The notes under the pieces were generated by a model. The model had not been told where the DNA came from. It did not search any database and saw only the letters and a program-made list of their open reading frames with translations. Made by a program: the position numbers and the translations under genes. Shown piece by piece: positions 30,130-40,032 of a stretch of 64,000 bases of DNA. The stretch is from positions 124,001 through 188,000 of the forward strand of contig JALSJM010000005.1 in NCBI GenBank assembly GCA_026989355.1. Direction: 5' to 3'. Origin of the DNA: Paracoccaceae bacterium (lineage in GTDB: Bacteria; Pseudomonadota; Alphaproteobacteria; Rhodobacterales; Rhodobacteraceae). How positions within the stretch are numbered: position 1 is the stretch's first letter; every line of letters begins with the position of its first letter.

Positions 30130-31482
30130 CTAGTGGTTGACGCGCACAATCCGTGCGCCAAGGCCCGCCATCAGCGCTTCGAAACCGGGGAACGAGGTGG
30201 CGATCGGTGCGCTATCGTCCACCTTCACAGGCACTCTTGCCGCCAGCCCCAGCACCAGAAACGACATGGCGATACGGTGATCCAGCCGGGTTTCGCAGGT
30301 GGCTCCGCCGGGCACCCTGCCCGCACCAAGGCCCTGAATGCGCATGCTGTCATCCGTTTCCGCCACCGCCACGCCACAGGCGCGCAGGCCGCGCGCCATG
30401 GTGTCGATCCGGTCACTCTCCTTCACCCGCAGCTCGCCGATTCCTTCCATCACCGTTTCGCCTGCCGCATTGGCCGCGACAACCGAAAGAACCGGATATT
30501 CATCAATCATGCTGGCCGCCCGGCCGGCCGGCACCACCACGCCGCGCATGCGGGGGGAAAATCGCGCCCGCAGGTCGGCCACCGGTTCGCCGCCGGCCTC
30601 GCGCGCATTCTCATATGTCAGATCCGCACCCATTTCGCGCAACGTCTCGAACAGGCCGGCACGGGTGGGGTTGAGCGATATCCCCGGCACCAGAACCTCG
30701 GACCCCGGCACGATCAGCGCCGCGCAGACGGGAAATGCCGCCGAGGAAGGATCCCGCGGCACGGCGATTTCCTGCGCCACCAGTTCGGGCTGCCCCCGCA
30801 GCGTGATGACCCGGCCCTCGCCGGTTTCCTCCACGAAGATATCCGCGCCGAAACCCTCCAGCATCCGCTCGGTGTGATCGCGTGTTGCCACCCGCTCGAT
30901 CACCACGGTTTCACCGGGGGCGTTCAGCCCCGCCAGCAACACCGCCGATTTCACCTGCGCCGACGCCACCGGCAGTTCATAACGCACCGGCACCGGATCG
31001 GATGCGCCGGTGATCGTCATCGGCAGGCGCCCCCCCGCCCGTCCCACCGCCCGCGCCCCGAACAGCGCCAGCGGATCGGTGATACGCTCCATGGGGCGGG
31101 CACGCAGGCTGGCATCGCCCGTGAAGGTGGCGGTGATCGGGGTGGTTGCCATTGCGCCCATCACAAGGCGCACGCCCGTGCCGGAATTGCCGCAGTCGAT
31201 CACGTTGTCGGGCTCGCCGAAACCGCCGACGCCAACGCCATGCACGCTCCACTCTCCCGGGCCATGCTGCACCACCTCCGCCCCGAAGGCGCGCATCGCG
31301 GCAGCGGTATCAAGTATATCCTGCCCTTCGAGCAGGCCGGTAATGCGGGTTTTCCCCACCGCCAGAGCTCCGAGGATCAGCGCCCGGTGCGAAATCGACT
31401 TGTCGCCCGGCACCTCGGCCGTGCCGGCAAGCGGCGCGCCCGCGCATGCTGTCATGGGAACGGGAATATCATGAGCACTCAT
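30130..31482 (-). CDS. aroA: 3-phosphoshikimate 1-carboxyvinyltransferase (EPSP synthase)
   Basis: Shikimate pathway enzyme joining PEP and shikimate 3-phosphate. The 450-residue protein shows [16 protein letters not shown], the active-site loop [16 protein letters not shown], and [12 protein letters not shown]. In the active-site loop a Gly occupies the position where glyphosate-insensitive class II enzymes such as CP4 carry Ala, by my alignment from memory. It is upstream of cmk on the same strand (150-nt gap). Confidence 0.97.
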   Translation of the reverse strand: MSAHDIPVPMTACAGAPLAGTAEVPGDKSISHRALILGALAVGKTRITGLLEGQDILDTAAAMRAFGAEVVQHGPGEWSVHGVGVGGFGEPDNVIDCGNSGTGVRLVMGAMATTPITATFTGDASLRARPMERITDPLALFGARAVGRAGGRLPMTITGASDPVPVRYELPVASAQVKSAVLLAGLNAPGETVVIERVATRDHTERMLEGFGADIFVEETGEGRVITLRGQPELVAQEIAVPRDPSSAAFPVCAALIVPGSEVLVPGISLNPTRAGLFETLREMGADLTYENAREAGGEPVADLRARFSPRMRGVVVPAGRAASMIDEYPVLSVVAANAAGETVMEGIGELRVKESDRIDTMARGLRACGVAVAETDDSMRIQGLGAGRVPGGATCETRLDHRIAMSFLVLGLAARVPVKVDDSAPIATSFPGFEALMAGLGARIVRVNH

Positions 31483-31572
31483 GCCGGGCTCCTCTGGTTG
31501 CCGCCCGGTAATAGCGCAGCGCGTCTTCAGGGTCCAGACACACGCCCCGCGGCATGCTGCGGCGACAGGAAC

Positions 31573-32292
31573 TCAAAGGCGGCGGAAGGTCAGGTAATGG
31601 GGCCGTCGCCCCTCGCGCAGGGCCTTCCTCTCGTAACGGGTGGGCTGCCAGTCATCCCAGGGAACGCGCCAGTCGGCCGGCCCCCGGGCCAGCCATTCGA
31701 AACCGTGGCGAGGCACCTGTTCCAGCGTCTGACGCACGTAATCGGGAATATCGGTGGCCACCCGCAGGACAGCCCCGGGGCACATCACCCGGGAAAGCGG
31801 CTCCAGATGTTCGGGCGTCACGAAACGGCGCCTGTGGTGCTTCTTCTTCGGCCAGGGATCCGGATAAAGCAGGAAGGCACGCGCAATGCCGGCATCGGGC
31901 AGCACGTCGAACAGATCGCGCACATCCCCCGGATGCACCCGAAGGCGGTCGGGCCCAGCCCCCCCCCTGCGGATCTTGCCAAGCAGCATCGCCACACCGT
32001 TGATGAAGGGCTCGCAGCCGATGATTCCCACGTCGGGGTTGAGAGTTGCCTGATGCACCATGTGCTCACCCCCTCCGAAGCCGATCTCGAGCCATACCGG
32101 CCGCTTTCCGAACAGCGCCTGCAGATCAAGAGGAACACGTTCGGGATTTTCCTCCCAGCTCACCGGCCCGGGCGAAAAGCGGCCCAGATCTTCTTCAAGA
32201 AAAGCCTTCTGGCTGGCACGCAGCGTCTTGCCGCGAATGCGGCCATAGAAATTGCGCCGCGGACGGATGGGGGGATCCTTGCTTTCGCTCAT
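31573..32292 (-). CDS. trmB: tRNA (guanine-N7-)-methyltransferase TrmB
   Basis: Forms m7G46 in tRNA using SAM. The 239-residue Rossmann-fold protein has motif I WLEIGFGGGEHM, the family signature LYPDPWPKKKHHRRRFV, and a C-terminal WQPTRYERKALREGR that contacts tRNA. It lies 90 nt upstream of aroA on the same strand. Confidence 0.96.
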   Translation of the reverse strand: MSESKDPPIRPRRNFYGRIRGKTLRASQKAFLEEDLGRFSPGPVSWEENPERVPLDLQALFGKRPVWLEIGFGGGEHMVHQATLNPDVGIIGCEPFINGVAMLLGKIRRGGAGPDRLRVHPGDVRDLFDVLPDAGIARAFLLYPDPWPKKKHHRRRFVTPEHLEPLSRVMCPGAVLRVATDIPDYVRQTLEQVPRHGFEWLARGPADWRVPWDDWQPTRYERKALREGRRPHYLTFRRL

Positions 32293-32448
32293 GGGCGCTC
32301 ATCTAGGGCTTTTCCCCCTCCGCTTCCAGCCCTTCTTCTTCTCATCCTGGGGAAATGCTCCGGAAGTCGGGGGCAGAGCTCCCGCTTCTGCCGCATCATA
32401 TGCTATCATGGCGCCATCCGACCAGACCCGGCAACACCGAGGCGCATC

Positions 32449-32781
32449 ATGGCTGAAAAGCTGCACGCAAGACACTGCACCCCTTGTCAGGGCGGCGCCA
32501 CGCCGCTTTCCCCGGCAGCCGCGCGCCGGCTGATGAAGGCCCTGCACCCCGACTGGGAACTGACCGGCCGGACGATCCGCCGCCGGCTGGCCTTCAAGGG
32601 ATTTGCCAGGGCGGTTTACCACGCGAATCTGGCCGCCTGGCTGGGCGACAGCCAGGGTCATCATCCCGATATCCGCTTCGGCTGGGGCTATTGCGAGGTG
32701 GTCTTTACCACCCACGATGCCGGCGGGCTGACGGAAAACGATTTCATCTGCGCCGCACGGTTCGACAGGCTGATCGGCTGA
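32449..32781 (+). CDS. phhB: Pterin-4a-carbinolamine dehydratase
   Basis: Dehydrates 4a-hydroxytetrahydropterin; in bacteria it supports phenylalanine hydroxylase or moonlights as a regulator. The 110-residue protein has the expected WELTGRTIRRRLAFKGFARA and HHPDIRFGWGYCEVVFTTHDAGGLTENDF, with the catalytic His residues in the HHPD and TTHDAGG segments. The gene is the C-terminal end of a very long open frame antisense to the minus-strand genes; the real start is ATG 32449. It is convergent with metK, 8 nt between the stops. Confidence 0.92.
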   Translation: MAEKLHARHCTPCQGGATPLSPAAARRLMKALHPDWELTGRTIRRRLAFKGFARAVYHANLAAWLGDSQGHHPDIRFGWGYCEVVFTTHDAGGLTENDFICAARFDRLIG

Positions 32782-32789
32782 ACCGCCCC

Positions 32790-33971
32790 TCAAAGCGCCT
32801 TCTTCAGTGCTTCCGTCAGATCGGTGCGCTCCCAGCTGAAACCGCCATCCGGTTCCGGATCACGGCCGAAATGGCCATAGGCCGCGGTGCGTGCATAGAT
32901 CGGACGATTGAGGCCGAGATGCTTGCGGATGCCGCGCGGCGTGAGATCCATCACCTGCCCCACGGCACGTTCGATCTCGGCATCCGGCACGGCGCAGGTG
33001 CCGTCGGTGTCCACATAGATCGACAGCGGATGCGCGATGCCGATCGCATAGGACAGCTGCAGCGTGCAGCGCTCGGCCAGCCCCGCGGCCACGATGTTCT
33101 TGGCAAGATAACGCGCAGCATAGGCGGCCGAACGGTCCACCTTGGTGGGATCCTTGCCGGAAAACGCCCCGCCACCATGCGGTGCGGCGCCGCCATAGGT
33201 ATCAACGATGATCTTGCGTCCGGTCAGCCCCGCATCGCCATCCGGCCCGCCGATCACGAAGGTGCCGGTCGGGTTGATCCACCATTCGGTGCGCGCGGTG
33301 ATCCATTCCGCCGGCAGCACCTCGCGGATATAGGGTTCGACGATCTCGCGGATGTCGGCCGAAGTCTGGTGCTCATGAGCATGCTGGGTGGAAAGCACGA
33401 TCGATGTCACTTCTACCGGCTTGCCGTCTTCATAGCGCAGGCTGACCTGCGATTTCGCATCGGGGCCCAGGTCGGGTTCGGCACCCGACTTGCGCGCCTC
33501 GGCCAGCCGGCGCAGAACCGCATGGGCATAAAGGATCGGAGCAGGCATCAGCGCCTCGGTTTCGCTGGTGGCATAACCGAACATGATGCCCTGGTCGCCG
33601 GCGCCCTCGTCCTTGCCTTCGGCGGCGTCCACCCCTTGCGCGATATGGGCCGATTGCTCGTGCAGCAGGTTGGTGATCTTCACATCGTTCCAGTGGAACT
33701 TGTCCTGCTCATAGCCGATGTCACGAATGCAGTCGCGGGTGATTTCCTCGACCTTCCCGAGCATCTCGCCAAGACGTGACTTGTCGGAAAGCCCCACCTC
33801 GCCACCGATGATCACCCGGTTGGTGGTGGCAAAGGTCTCGCAAGCCACACGGGCCTCGGGCTGTTCGGCGATGAACGCATCGAGGATCGAATCCGAAATG
33901 CGATCGCATACCTTGTCGGGATGCCCCTCCGAGACGGACTCCGAGGTGAAGACATAGTTCTTTCGTGACAT
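32790..33971 (-). CDS. metK: S-adenosylmethionine synthetase
   Basis: Makes SAM from ATP and methionine. The 393-residue protein has [12 protein letters not shown] (N-terminal catalytic His), [32 protein letters not shown] (the Gly-rich loop) and [14 protein letters not shown]. Its mRNA leader carries a SAM/SAH riboswitch that overlaps the Shine-Dalgarno sequence, so product should repress translation. Confidence 0.98.
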   Translation of the reverse strand: MSRKNYVFTSESVSEGHPDKVCDRISDSILDAFIAEQPEARVACETFATTNRVIIGGEVGLSDKSRLGEMLGKVEEITRDCIRDIGYEQDKFHWNDVKITNLLHEQSAHIAQGVDAAEGKDEGAGDQGIMFGYATSETEALMPAPILYAHAVLRRLAEARKSGAEPDLGPDAKSQVSLRYEDGKPVEVTSIVLSTQHAHEHQTSADIREIVEPYIREVLPAEWITARTEWWINPTGTFVIGGPDGDAGLTGRKIIVDTYGGAAPHGGGAFSGKDPTKVDRSAAYAARYLAKNIVAAGLAERCTLQLSYAIGIAHPLSIYVDTDGTCAVPDAEIERAVGQVMDLTPRGIRKHLGLNRPIYARTAAYGHFGRDPEPDGGFSWERTDLTEALKKAL

Positions 33972-33977
33972 GAAAAG

Positions 33978-34024
33978 TGCTCCATTGATGCCGGCCCGCC
34001 ACGCCAGGAAGCCGTTGTGGCGGT
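33978..34024 (-). promoter_or_regulatory. SAM/SAH riboswitch in the metK leader
   Basis: On the minus strand a CCGCCAC/GTGGCGG stem (34023-34017 with 34002-33996) encloses AACGGCTTCCTGGC. It is followed by CAATGGAGCA, whose GGAGC can pair with the loop GGCTTCC to form a pseudoknot. ACAACGGCTTCCTGGCGTG and TGGAGCA match the conserved core of the SAM/SAH class known from Rhodobacterales metK leaders. The GGAG that pairs is also the ribosome site, 8 nt before the metK ATG, so ligand binding should shut off translation. Confidence 0.88.
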
Positions 34025-34027
34025 GAT

Positions 34028-34050
34028 CCGCTCCCGATAGCCGGGAGCGG
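34028..34050 (-). terminator. Hairpin between lnt and the metK riboswitch
   Basis: A 9-bp perfect GC-rich stem CCGCTCCCG/CGGGAGCGG with a 5-nt loop lies just after the lnt stop (34059) and before the riboswitch. No U-tract follows. It probably ends or attenuates the phoH-ybeY-corC-lnt transcript; alternatively it belongs to the metK leader. Confidence 0.55.
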
Positions 34051-34058
34051 CGGAGCGG

Positions 34059-35675
34059 TCAATCGCTTTTTCGAAAACGCCCGGAAAGAAACCGGAAAAG
34101 ACCGGCCGCCAGCAACAGCCACATGGGCAGATCGCCGCTGTGGCCATAGGGCGTGGCAGGAAGAGGCGCAGGCAGGGGGGCATCCAGATATCCGTCCGTG
34201 CCCAGAGGCAGCGCAGCCAGCACCTTCCCGCGCGGACCGATCATTGCCGAAATCCCGGTATTGGCAACCCGCACCATGGGCAGACCCTGCTCGATCGCGC
34301 GAAACCGAGCCTGGGCAAGGTGCTGCCAGGGCCCGGAAAACGTGCCGAACCAGGCATCGTTCGTGATCTGCATCAGGAAATCGGGGCGTTCGGGCGCGGC
34401 ATTCACGCCCTGCGGGAAGATTGCCTCGTAACAGATCAGCGGCAGGGCGCGCCCGACTCCCGGCACCGCGATCAGCTGCGGGCCGGGCCCCGGCGCGAAA
34501 CGCCCCCCCTGCGCCACCAGCGCGCCAAGCCCGATCCGGCGGGCATAGGTGCCGAAGGGCACGTATTCGCCGAAGGGCACGAGGTGGTGCTTGTCATAGA
34601 CGGCATCGATCCTTCCATCGCCCGACACAAGGAAAAGGCTGTTGCGCAGGCTTTCTCCCGCCTCGCGCAGGGCTCCGGTTGCCACCGGACGCCCCCCGGA
34701 CGCCCCGGCAATGCGCCGCGCTACCTCGCCACCTTCCCACAGCGGGTAAGGCACCGCCGTTTCGGGCCAGACGACAAGATCCGGAAGCGCCGCCCCCGCG
34801 CTGCGGGGCGGGGCGGCGGTAAATGCAAGCTGCCGGCGAAAGAATACCGGAATCATCGCCGGATCCCACTTCAGGTGTTGCTCGGCATTGGGCTGAACCA
34901 GACGCACCATCGGGCGGTTCTCCCGTTCCGGTCCGACTGCCGCACGCAAAAGGCCAAGACCGGCCGCCGCCGACACCGCCAGCATGACAGTTCCCGCAGC
35001 CAGCACAGGCCGTGGCCCGGAAAGCGCCAGCCGCAGCACCCAGGCCAGCAGAAGCGTCAGAAACGTCAACCCGTGCGGGCCAACCAGCGCCGCCGCCTGA
35101 TCCAGCCCCCAGCCAAGCCAGACATACCCGACAAGCGCCCAGGGAAAGCCGGTCAGGACATGGGCGCGCAGCAATTCGGCAAGCGCCCAGCAAAAGACCA
35201 GGGCGCGCCCCCCGGCGCCACGGTGAAAGCCCCCTTCCGCACCATGCACCGCCACCACATCTTCCGCGTGCCGTTGCACCGGCAGAACCGGCCAGAGCCA
35301 GCGCGCCAGCGCGAAAGCCGCTGCCCAGAACAGCGCCAGCCCCCCGGCAAGGCCGATCAGCGCGAAAGGCGCCATCCAGCCATGGCGCGCCATGTCCACC
35401 ATGAACGGCGAAACGATCCAGACCAGCGCAACCCCGAAATACCCCGCCCCGAGCGCCCAGCCCACTCGCGCGGCCTCGCGGGGGCCGGCAGTCCGTTCCC
35501 AGAGCATGAAGCCGGCCAGAAGGCCGGCCAGCGCCACCGGCAGCACCCCGAAGGGCGCCTGCCCGAGCGCCGCAAGCCCGCCCGCAACCAGCGCCATGCG
35601 AACCAGCGGCACATCAGAAGATCGGGCTGCCCCCCCTTCCGGCCGCGGGGCAACGCCCGGGGCGGTTTCAGCCAT
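34059..35675 (-). CDS. lnt: Apolipoprotein N-acyltransferase
   Basis: Adds the third acyl chain to lipoproteins in the inner membrane. The 538-residue protein has an N-terminal set of about six helices and a periplasmic nitrilase domain with the Glu-Lys-Cys triad: VWPETAVPYPL (Glu), YDKHHLVPFGEYVPF (Lys) and PLICYEAIFP (Cys). The ATG at 35675 overlaps the corC stop by 8 nt and has a CAGGA site; the frame extends to 35759 without support. Last gene of the phoH-ybeY-corC-lnt string. Confidence 0.96.
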   Translation of the reverse strand: MAETAPGVAPRPEGGAARSSDVPLVRMALVAGGLAALGQAPFGVLPVALAGLLAGFMLWERTAGPREAARVGWALGAGYFGVALVWIVSPFMVDMARHGWMAPFALIGLAGGLALFWAAAFALARWLWPVLPVQRHAEDVVAVHGAEGGFHRGAGGRALVFCWALAELLRAHVLTGFPWALVGYVWLGWGLDQAAALVGPHGLTFLTLLLAWVLRLALSGPRPVLAAGTVMLAVSAAAGLGLLRAAVGPERENRPMVRLVQPNAEQHLKWDPAMIPVFFRRQLAFTAAPPRSAGAALPDLVVWPETAVPYPLWEGGEVARRIAGASGGRPVATGALREAGESLRNSLFLVSGDGRIDAVYDKHHLVPFGEYVPFGTYARRIGLGALVAQGGRFAPGPGPQLIAVPGVGRALPLICYEAIFPQGVNAAPERPDFLMQITNDAWFGTFSGPWQHLAQARFRAIEQGLPMVRVANTGISAMIGPRGKVLAALPLGTDGYLDAPLPAPLPATPYGHSGDLPMWLLLAAGLFRFLSGRFRKSD

Positions 35676-36666
35676 CGGTCCTGCCGGTCCCGGCACCGGC
35701 CGAGCCCTCTGCGCCGGCTGGCATGACCGGAGCAGAGGGAGAGATATCCGCAGTGCCATCTCCGGCCGCTTCGTCGCACGGCCCGGGCAAGCGCACCCTG
35801 AGCCGCTTGATGCGGCGCGGATCGGCCTCGATCACCTCGAATTCGGGCCCCCTGGGGTGAACCACCACCTCGCCGCGTGCCGGCACATGGCCCAGCAGCA
35901 GGAAAACCAGCCCCCCCAGCGTATCGACTTCCTCCTCGCTGTCGGCATCGGTCAGCTTCATGCCGATCTCGGCTTCGAACTCGTCAAGCGGCGCGCGTGC
36001 CTTGACCAGATAACAGCCCGGCGCCTCCCTGATCCAGGCGCGGCCTTCCTCGATATCGTGCTCGTCCTCGATCTCGCCGATCACCTGCTCGATCAGGTCC
36101 TCGATCGTCACCAGCCCGTCAACCCCGCCATATTCATCAACCACCAATGCCATGTGAATACGCCCGTTCTGCATCTTCTGCAGCAGCACGCCGATCGGCA
36201 TCGAAGGCGGCACGAACAGCAACGGCCGCAGCAGTTTCTTCAGCGAGAAACGCCCCTTTCCACCGTTGAACCCATGCTTCAGGGCAAGATCCTTCAGGTG
36301 GACCATGCCCACCGGATTGTCGAGCGTGCCCTCGTAAACCGGCAGGCGCGACAGTCCGGTTTCACGGAACATTTTCACCAGTTCATCCTTCTGGATGTTC
36401 ATGGGCACCGCCTTGATTTCGGCCCGCGGCACCGCAACGTCCTCGACCCGCAGGTTGAGAAGATTCATCATGCCGGGGCGGGACACGCCCGGAGGAGCGG
36501 GCTCCGGGGAAGCGCCGGCATCCGGCTCATCTCTCCCGCGCGGGGCTGCAAACAGGTTCACCAACCGCTTCAGGAAACCGTCCGAGGCCTCTTTTCTTGC
36601 GGAATCGCCGGCGGGGCCCTGCGCGCGTTGCGCCGCCCCGGAAGATCCGTCAGAAGAATCGCCCAT
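35668..36666 (-). CDS. corC: CorC-type CBS-domain protein (hemolysin/transporter-associated family)
   Basis: A 332-residue soluble protein with paired CBS domains (about 70-190: [43 protein letters not shown] and [30 protein letters not shown]) and a C-terminal CorC_HlyC domain. The family is linked to magnesium/cobalt efflux and to ribosome-associated YbeY clusters; the exact role is unknown. The ATG at 36666 is preceded by GGAAAGG. It has neighbours ybeY upstream and lnt downstream, as in many proteobacteria. Confidence 0.92.
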   Translation of the reverse strand: MGDSSDGSSGAAQRAQGPAGDSARKEASDGFLKRLVNLFAAPRGRDEPDAGASPEPAPPGVSRPGMMNLLNLRVEDVAVPRAEIKAVPMNIQKDELVKMFRETGLSRLPVYEGTLDNPVGMVHLKDLALKHGFNGGKGRFSLKKLLRPLLFVPPSMPIGVLLQKMQNGRIHMALVVDEYGGVDGLVTIEDLIEQVIGEIEDEHDIEEGRAWIREAPGCYLVKARAPLDEFEAEIGMKLTDADSEEEVDTLGGLVFLLLGHVPARGEVVVHPRGPEFEVIEADPRRIKRLRVRLPGPCDEAAGDGTADISPSAPVMPAGAEGSAGAGTGRTDG

Positions 36667-36758
36667 CTTTCCTTTCCATGTCCATGCCGGCCGGCATCGG
36701 CCGTCTGGCACCCGCCTGACGTTCGAAACCGTCTTCACCCGCGTATTTCCCTGCGCGT

Positions 36759-37292
36759 TCACTCCGCATCCCGGCCCCCGGTATCTTCATATGGATCGGC
36801 GATTCCCAGGCGCGCAAGGGCCGCAACCTCGATCCGTTCCATCAATGTGGCATCCCGGTCGCAGACGTGATCATAACCCAGAAGATGCAGCAAGGCATGT
36901 ATCAGCAGATGCGCCGCATGGTCGCGCAGGGAAAGTCCGGCATTCTCGGCCTCGGCCGCGATCGTTTCATGGGCAATCGCAATGTCACCCAGTTCAAGCG
37001 GCGGCGCCCCCTCCGGCACCTGCGGCAGCGGCGGTGACAGGCCCGGCGCGGGCGGGCGGCGCGTTTCGGCCGGCCACGACAACACGTTCGTGGCCACGGG
37101 CCTGCCCCTGAATTCGGCATTCAGACCGGCAATGCGCGCATCATCGCAGGCCAGCAGGCTGACCGCAAAACGCGCCGGATCAAGCCCGAGTTCGCGCAGC
37201 GCCGCGGCGAATGCCTGCTCGGCAAGCGCCTGCAGACCGAGCCCCTGCCAGCGCGCGTCCTCGATCAGCAGATCGGTTTCAGGTCCGCTCAT
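36759..37292 (-). CDS. ybeY: Endoribonuclease YbeY
   Basis: Zinc-dependent RNase for 16S rRNA 3'-end maturation and ribosome quality control. The 177-residue protein carries the metal motif HALLHLLGYDH followed by D(RDATLME), and NVLSWPAE earlier. The ATG at 37292 overlaps the phoH stop (37279) by 14 nt, suggesting coupling. Confidence 0.95.
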   Translation of the reverse strand: MSGPETDLLIEDARWQGLGLQALAEQAFAAALRELGLDPARFAVSLLACDDARIAGLNAEFRGRPVATNVLSWPAETRRPPAPGLSPPLPQVPEGAPPLELGDIAIAHETIAAEAENAGLSLRDHAAHLLIHALLHLLGYDHVCDRDATLMERIEVAALARLGIADPYEDTGGRDAE

Positions 37293-38364
37293 CGCCCTCC
37301 CGCCCGGGTTTTTTCCCTGCCGGGGTTTCATTGCCCGAGGCTGGCCGGCCGGCGGCCCGATCGCGCGCCTCGTAGGCCTCGATGATTCGGGCTACCAGCG
37401 GGTGGCGCACCACATCGGCAGCGGTGAAATAGCTGAACGAGATATTCCCGATCCCCTTCAGCAGCCTTTCGGCATCCTGCAGCCCCGAGGCGGTGCCGCG
37501 GGGCAGGTCCACCTGGCTGCGGTCGCCGGTCACCACCATGCGCGACCCTTCGCCAAGGCGGGTCAGGAACATCTTCATCTGCATGGTGGTGGCGTTCTGG
37601 GCCTCGTCAAGCAGCACGAAAGCGTTGCTCAGCGTGCGTCCGCGCATGAAGGCCAGCGGCGCGATCTCGATCTTTCGGTCCTCGATCAGCCGTGCCAGTT
37701 GCTTGCCGGGCAGGAAATCGCCCAACGCATCGTAAAGCGGCTGCATGTAGGGATCGATCTTCTCCTTCATGTCGCCGGGCAGGAAACCCAGCCGCTCGCC
37801 CGCCTCCACGGCGGGGCGCGACAGGATGATGCGATCGATCAGCCCGTTCATGAACAGATTCACGCCCACGGCCACGGCAAGATAGGTCTTGCCGGTGCCG
37901 GCGGGGCCGATTCCGAAGGCCAGATCGCTGGCGAACAGCGCCTCGACATAGGCCTTCTGCGCCGCGCTGCGGGGGGCAACCTGTTTCCTGCGGGTCTTGA
38001 TCAGCAGCTGCGCGCCGCCGAACATCTCCATCTGCCTGCCGCCGCGAAATCCGATGTCCGCGCCGGCACCACCGACACGGATCGCGCCGTCGATGTCTCC
38101 CGCCTCAAGAGGCTGGCCGCTTTCGAGCCGCGCATAGAGCTCCTGCAGCACGGCTGCGGCATGCGCGCCGACATCTTCGGGGCCGTGAATGGCCAGGCGG
38201 TTGCCCCGGCGCGCAATGTTCACGCCAAGCTCGCGTTCGATTCTGGAAAGGTTGCGGTCATATTCGCCGCACAGATCGATCAGCAGGCGATTGTCGGGGA
38301 ATTCCAGCAGGACCGTATCCTGTTCCGATTCTGCGGCCTGTGCCTTGGCGGAGGATGTGCCCAA
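37279..38364 (-). CDS. phoH: PhoH-like ATPase, TTG start
   Basis: A 361-residue PhoH-family ATPase: an N-terminal KH-like region, then GIGPAGTGKTYLAVAVGV (Walker A), IILSRPAVEAGERLGFLPGD, FVLLDEAQNAT (Walker B) and VVTGDRSQVDLP (sensor). Family members are thought to act in RNA metabolism together with YbeY. There is no ATG at the N-terminus: the only start fitting family length is TTG at 38364, six bases after AGGAG (38371-38375). The gene begins the phoH-ybeY-corC-lnt string. Confidence 0.93.
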   Translation of the reverse strand: MGTSSAKAQAAESEQDTVLLEFPDNRLLIDLCGEYDRNLSRIERELGVNIARRGNRLAIHGPEDVGAHAAAVLQELYARLESGQPLEAGDIDGAIRVGGAGADIGFRGGRQMEMFGGAQLLIKTRRKQVAPRSAAQKAYVEALFASDLAFGIGPAGTGKTYLAVAVGVNLFMNGLIDRIILSRPAVEAGERLGFLPGDMKEKIDPYMQPLYDALGDFLPGKQLARLIEDRKIEIAPLAFMRGRTLSNAFVLLDEAQNATTMQMKMFLTRLGEGSRMVVTGDRSQVDLPRGTASGLQDAERLLKGIGNISFSYFTAADVVRHPLVARIIEAYEARDRAAGRPASGNETPAGKKPGREGDERT

Positions 38365-38501
38365 GTAATTCTCCTGACGATTGCCCTTGTGCGAAAGCCA
38401 CACCTGCGCGCTTTCGCGGGGATGGTGCCAAGTCTTGCCGCCGGGCGCAAGCCATGAATGGCGCAGAATGCAGGGAAACACCGTATCGCCAGCGGCCGCC
38501 C

Positions 38502-38969
38502 TCAGCCGCGCCTTTCGGCAAAGAACGCCCGCAGCAGGGCGGCGGCCTCTTCTTCGCCGATACCGTCGTAAACCTCGGGCACATGATGCGCCTGGGGATG
38601 GGTGAACATCCGTGGCCCCTGCAGAACGCCGCCCGATTTCGGATCGGGCGCAGCGAAATAGAGGCGGCGGATGCGCGCGGACGAAATCGCCATGGCACAC
38701 ATCGGGCAGGGCTCGAGCGTAACATGAAGATCATGCCCCGAGAGGCGCTCGCTGCCAAGCTGCGCGCAGGCCGCACGGATCGCCAGAATCTCGGCATGGG
38801 CCGTGGGATCGGCCAGCTCCCGGGTGCGGTTGCCGGCCCGTGCCACCACCTCGCCCGAAGGCGCCACGATCACCGCGCCTACCGGCACCTCGCCGCGCAT
38901 GGCCGCGGTGCGGGCTTCGGCCAGGGCGGCCTTCATATGGCTGCTGAAGGGACTGTCGGACAGGCTCAT
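38502..38969 (-). CDS. tadA: tRNA-specific adenosine deaminase TadA
   Basis: Converts the wobble A34 of tRNA-Arg(ACG) to inosine. The 155-residue protein has the zinc and proton-shuttle motif TAHAEILAIRAA and PCPMCAMAI typical of deaminases of this family. It is divergent from rluB (start 39042) with a 72-bp gap. Confidence 0.95.
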   Translation of the reverse strand: MSLSDSPFSSHMKAALAEARTAAMRGEVPVGAVIVAPSGEVVARAGNRTRELADPTAHAEILAIRAACAQLGSERLSGHDLHVTLEPCPMCAMAISSARIRRLYFAAPDPKSGGVLQGPRMFTHPQAHHVPEVYDGIGEEEAAALLRAFFAERRG

Positions 38970-39041
38970 GCCCCCTCATGCCCTGCCCCGGCGGCTCTGC
39001 CAAGCCTTTTCAAAACATCCCGCAGGGGGTAGAGGCGAGGC

Positions 39042-39902
39042 ATGAACAAATCCGGCAGCACGACAGGGCAGCGCCCTCCCCCGCACCCCCCCCACGAGGG
39101 GCAGCGCATCGCCAAGGTGCTTTCGCGGGCCGGCATCGCCAGCCGGCGCGCGGCCGAACGCATGATCGCCGCCGGCCGCGTGGCGGTGAACGGTCGGGTA
39201 ATCGACAGCCCCGCGCTCAATGTCACCGGAACCGACAGGATCACCGTTGACGGCATCCCCCTTGCCCCGCCCGAACCGCCGCGCCTGTGGCTTTATCACA
39301 AGCCCGCCGGGCTGGTGACGACCACGCGCGACGAGAAGGGGCGCCCCACGGTATTCGACGCCCTGCCCGAGGACATGCCCCGGGTGATGAGCATCGGCCG
39401 GCTTGATCTTGCCTCCGAGGGGCTCTTGCTGCTCACCAACGACGGCGCCATCAAGCGTCGTCTGGAACTGCCCGACACCGGCTGGCTGCGCAAGTATCGG
39501 GTGCGTCTCAGGGGGCGGCCGAAGGATGCGGATTTCGATCCCCTCAGAAAGGGCCTTGCGATCGGAAACGAACGCTTCCAGCCCATGGAGGTCAGCCTTG
39601 ACCGCCAGCAGGGAGCCAATGCCTGGCTGACGGTAGGTCTGCGCGAGGGCAGGAACCGCGAGATCCGCCGCGCGATGGCGTATCTGGGGCTTGTCGTCAA
39701 CCGTCTGATCCGCATTTCCTACGGCCCCTTTCGTCTGGGCGATCTGAAGCCGGGCGCGGTGGAGGAAGTGAAACCGCGGATCCTGCGCGATCAGCTGGGG
39801 CTTGCCGCTCCCGGGAACGAAGGGCCGGAACCCCGGCCCAAGCCCCGCCGCAAGCCACGGCAGCGCCGGCCGCGGAACCGGCCCCGTCCGGCCCGGCAAT
39901 GA
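39042..39902 (+). CDS. rluB: Pseudouridine synthase of the RsuA/RluB/RluE family
   Basis: Isomerises a uridine in 23S (or 16S) rRNA. The 286-residue protein has an N-terminal S4 domain (RIAKVLSRAGIASRRAAERM) and the catalytic domain with the motif GRLDLASEGLLLLTNDG (catalytic Asp in GRLD) and GRNREIRRAM. The C-terminal 40 residues are basic Arg/Pro-rich. RluB rather than RsuA is inferred from length and the extension, not from substrate evidence. Confidence 0.9.
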   Translation: MNKSGSTTGQRPPPHPPHEGQRIAKVLSRAGIASRRAAERMIAAGRVAVNGRVIDSPALNVTGTDRITVDGIPLAPPEPPRLWLYHKPAGLVTTTRDEKGRPTVFDALPEDMPRVMSIGRLDLASEGLLLLTNDGAIKRRLELPDTGWLRKYRVRLRGRPKDADFDPLRKGLAIGNERFQPMEVSLDRQQGANAWLTVGLREGRNREIRRAMAYLGLVVNRLIRISYGPFRLGDLKPGAVEEVKPRILRDQLGLAAPGNEGPEPRPKPRRKPRQRRPRNRPRPARQ

Positions 39903-40032
39903 CGATTCGCGTTAGGGCTGGCCACAGCCCATTCCTTCGCCTAAAGTCGCCCCAATCCGGCCGCGCGCCGCCCGGCAAGCCGGTCGTCCGGCCGAAGGCG
40001 GGGCGTGAAGCCGATCGTGTATGAGGTAGCTG

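Noticed and set aside
29341-32448. A 1036-codon upstream part of a very long plus-strand frame
   Set aside because: Antisense to cmk, aroA and trmB. Only the last 110 codons (32449-32781) match a real protein, the pterin dehydratase.
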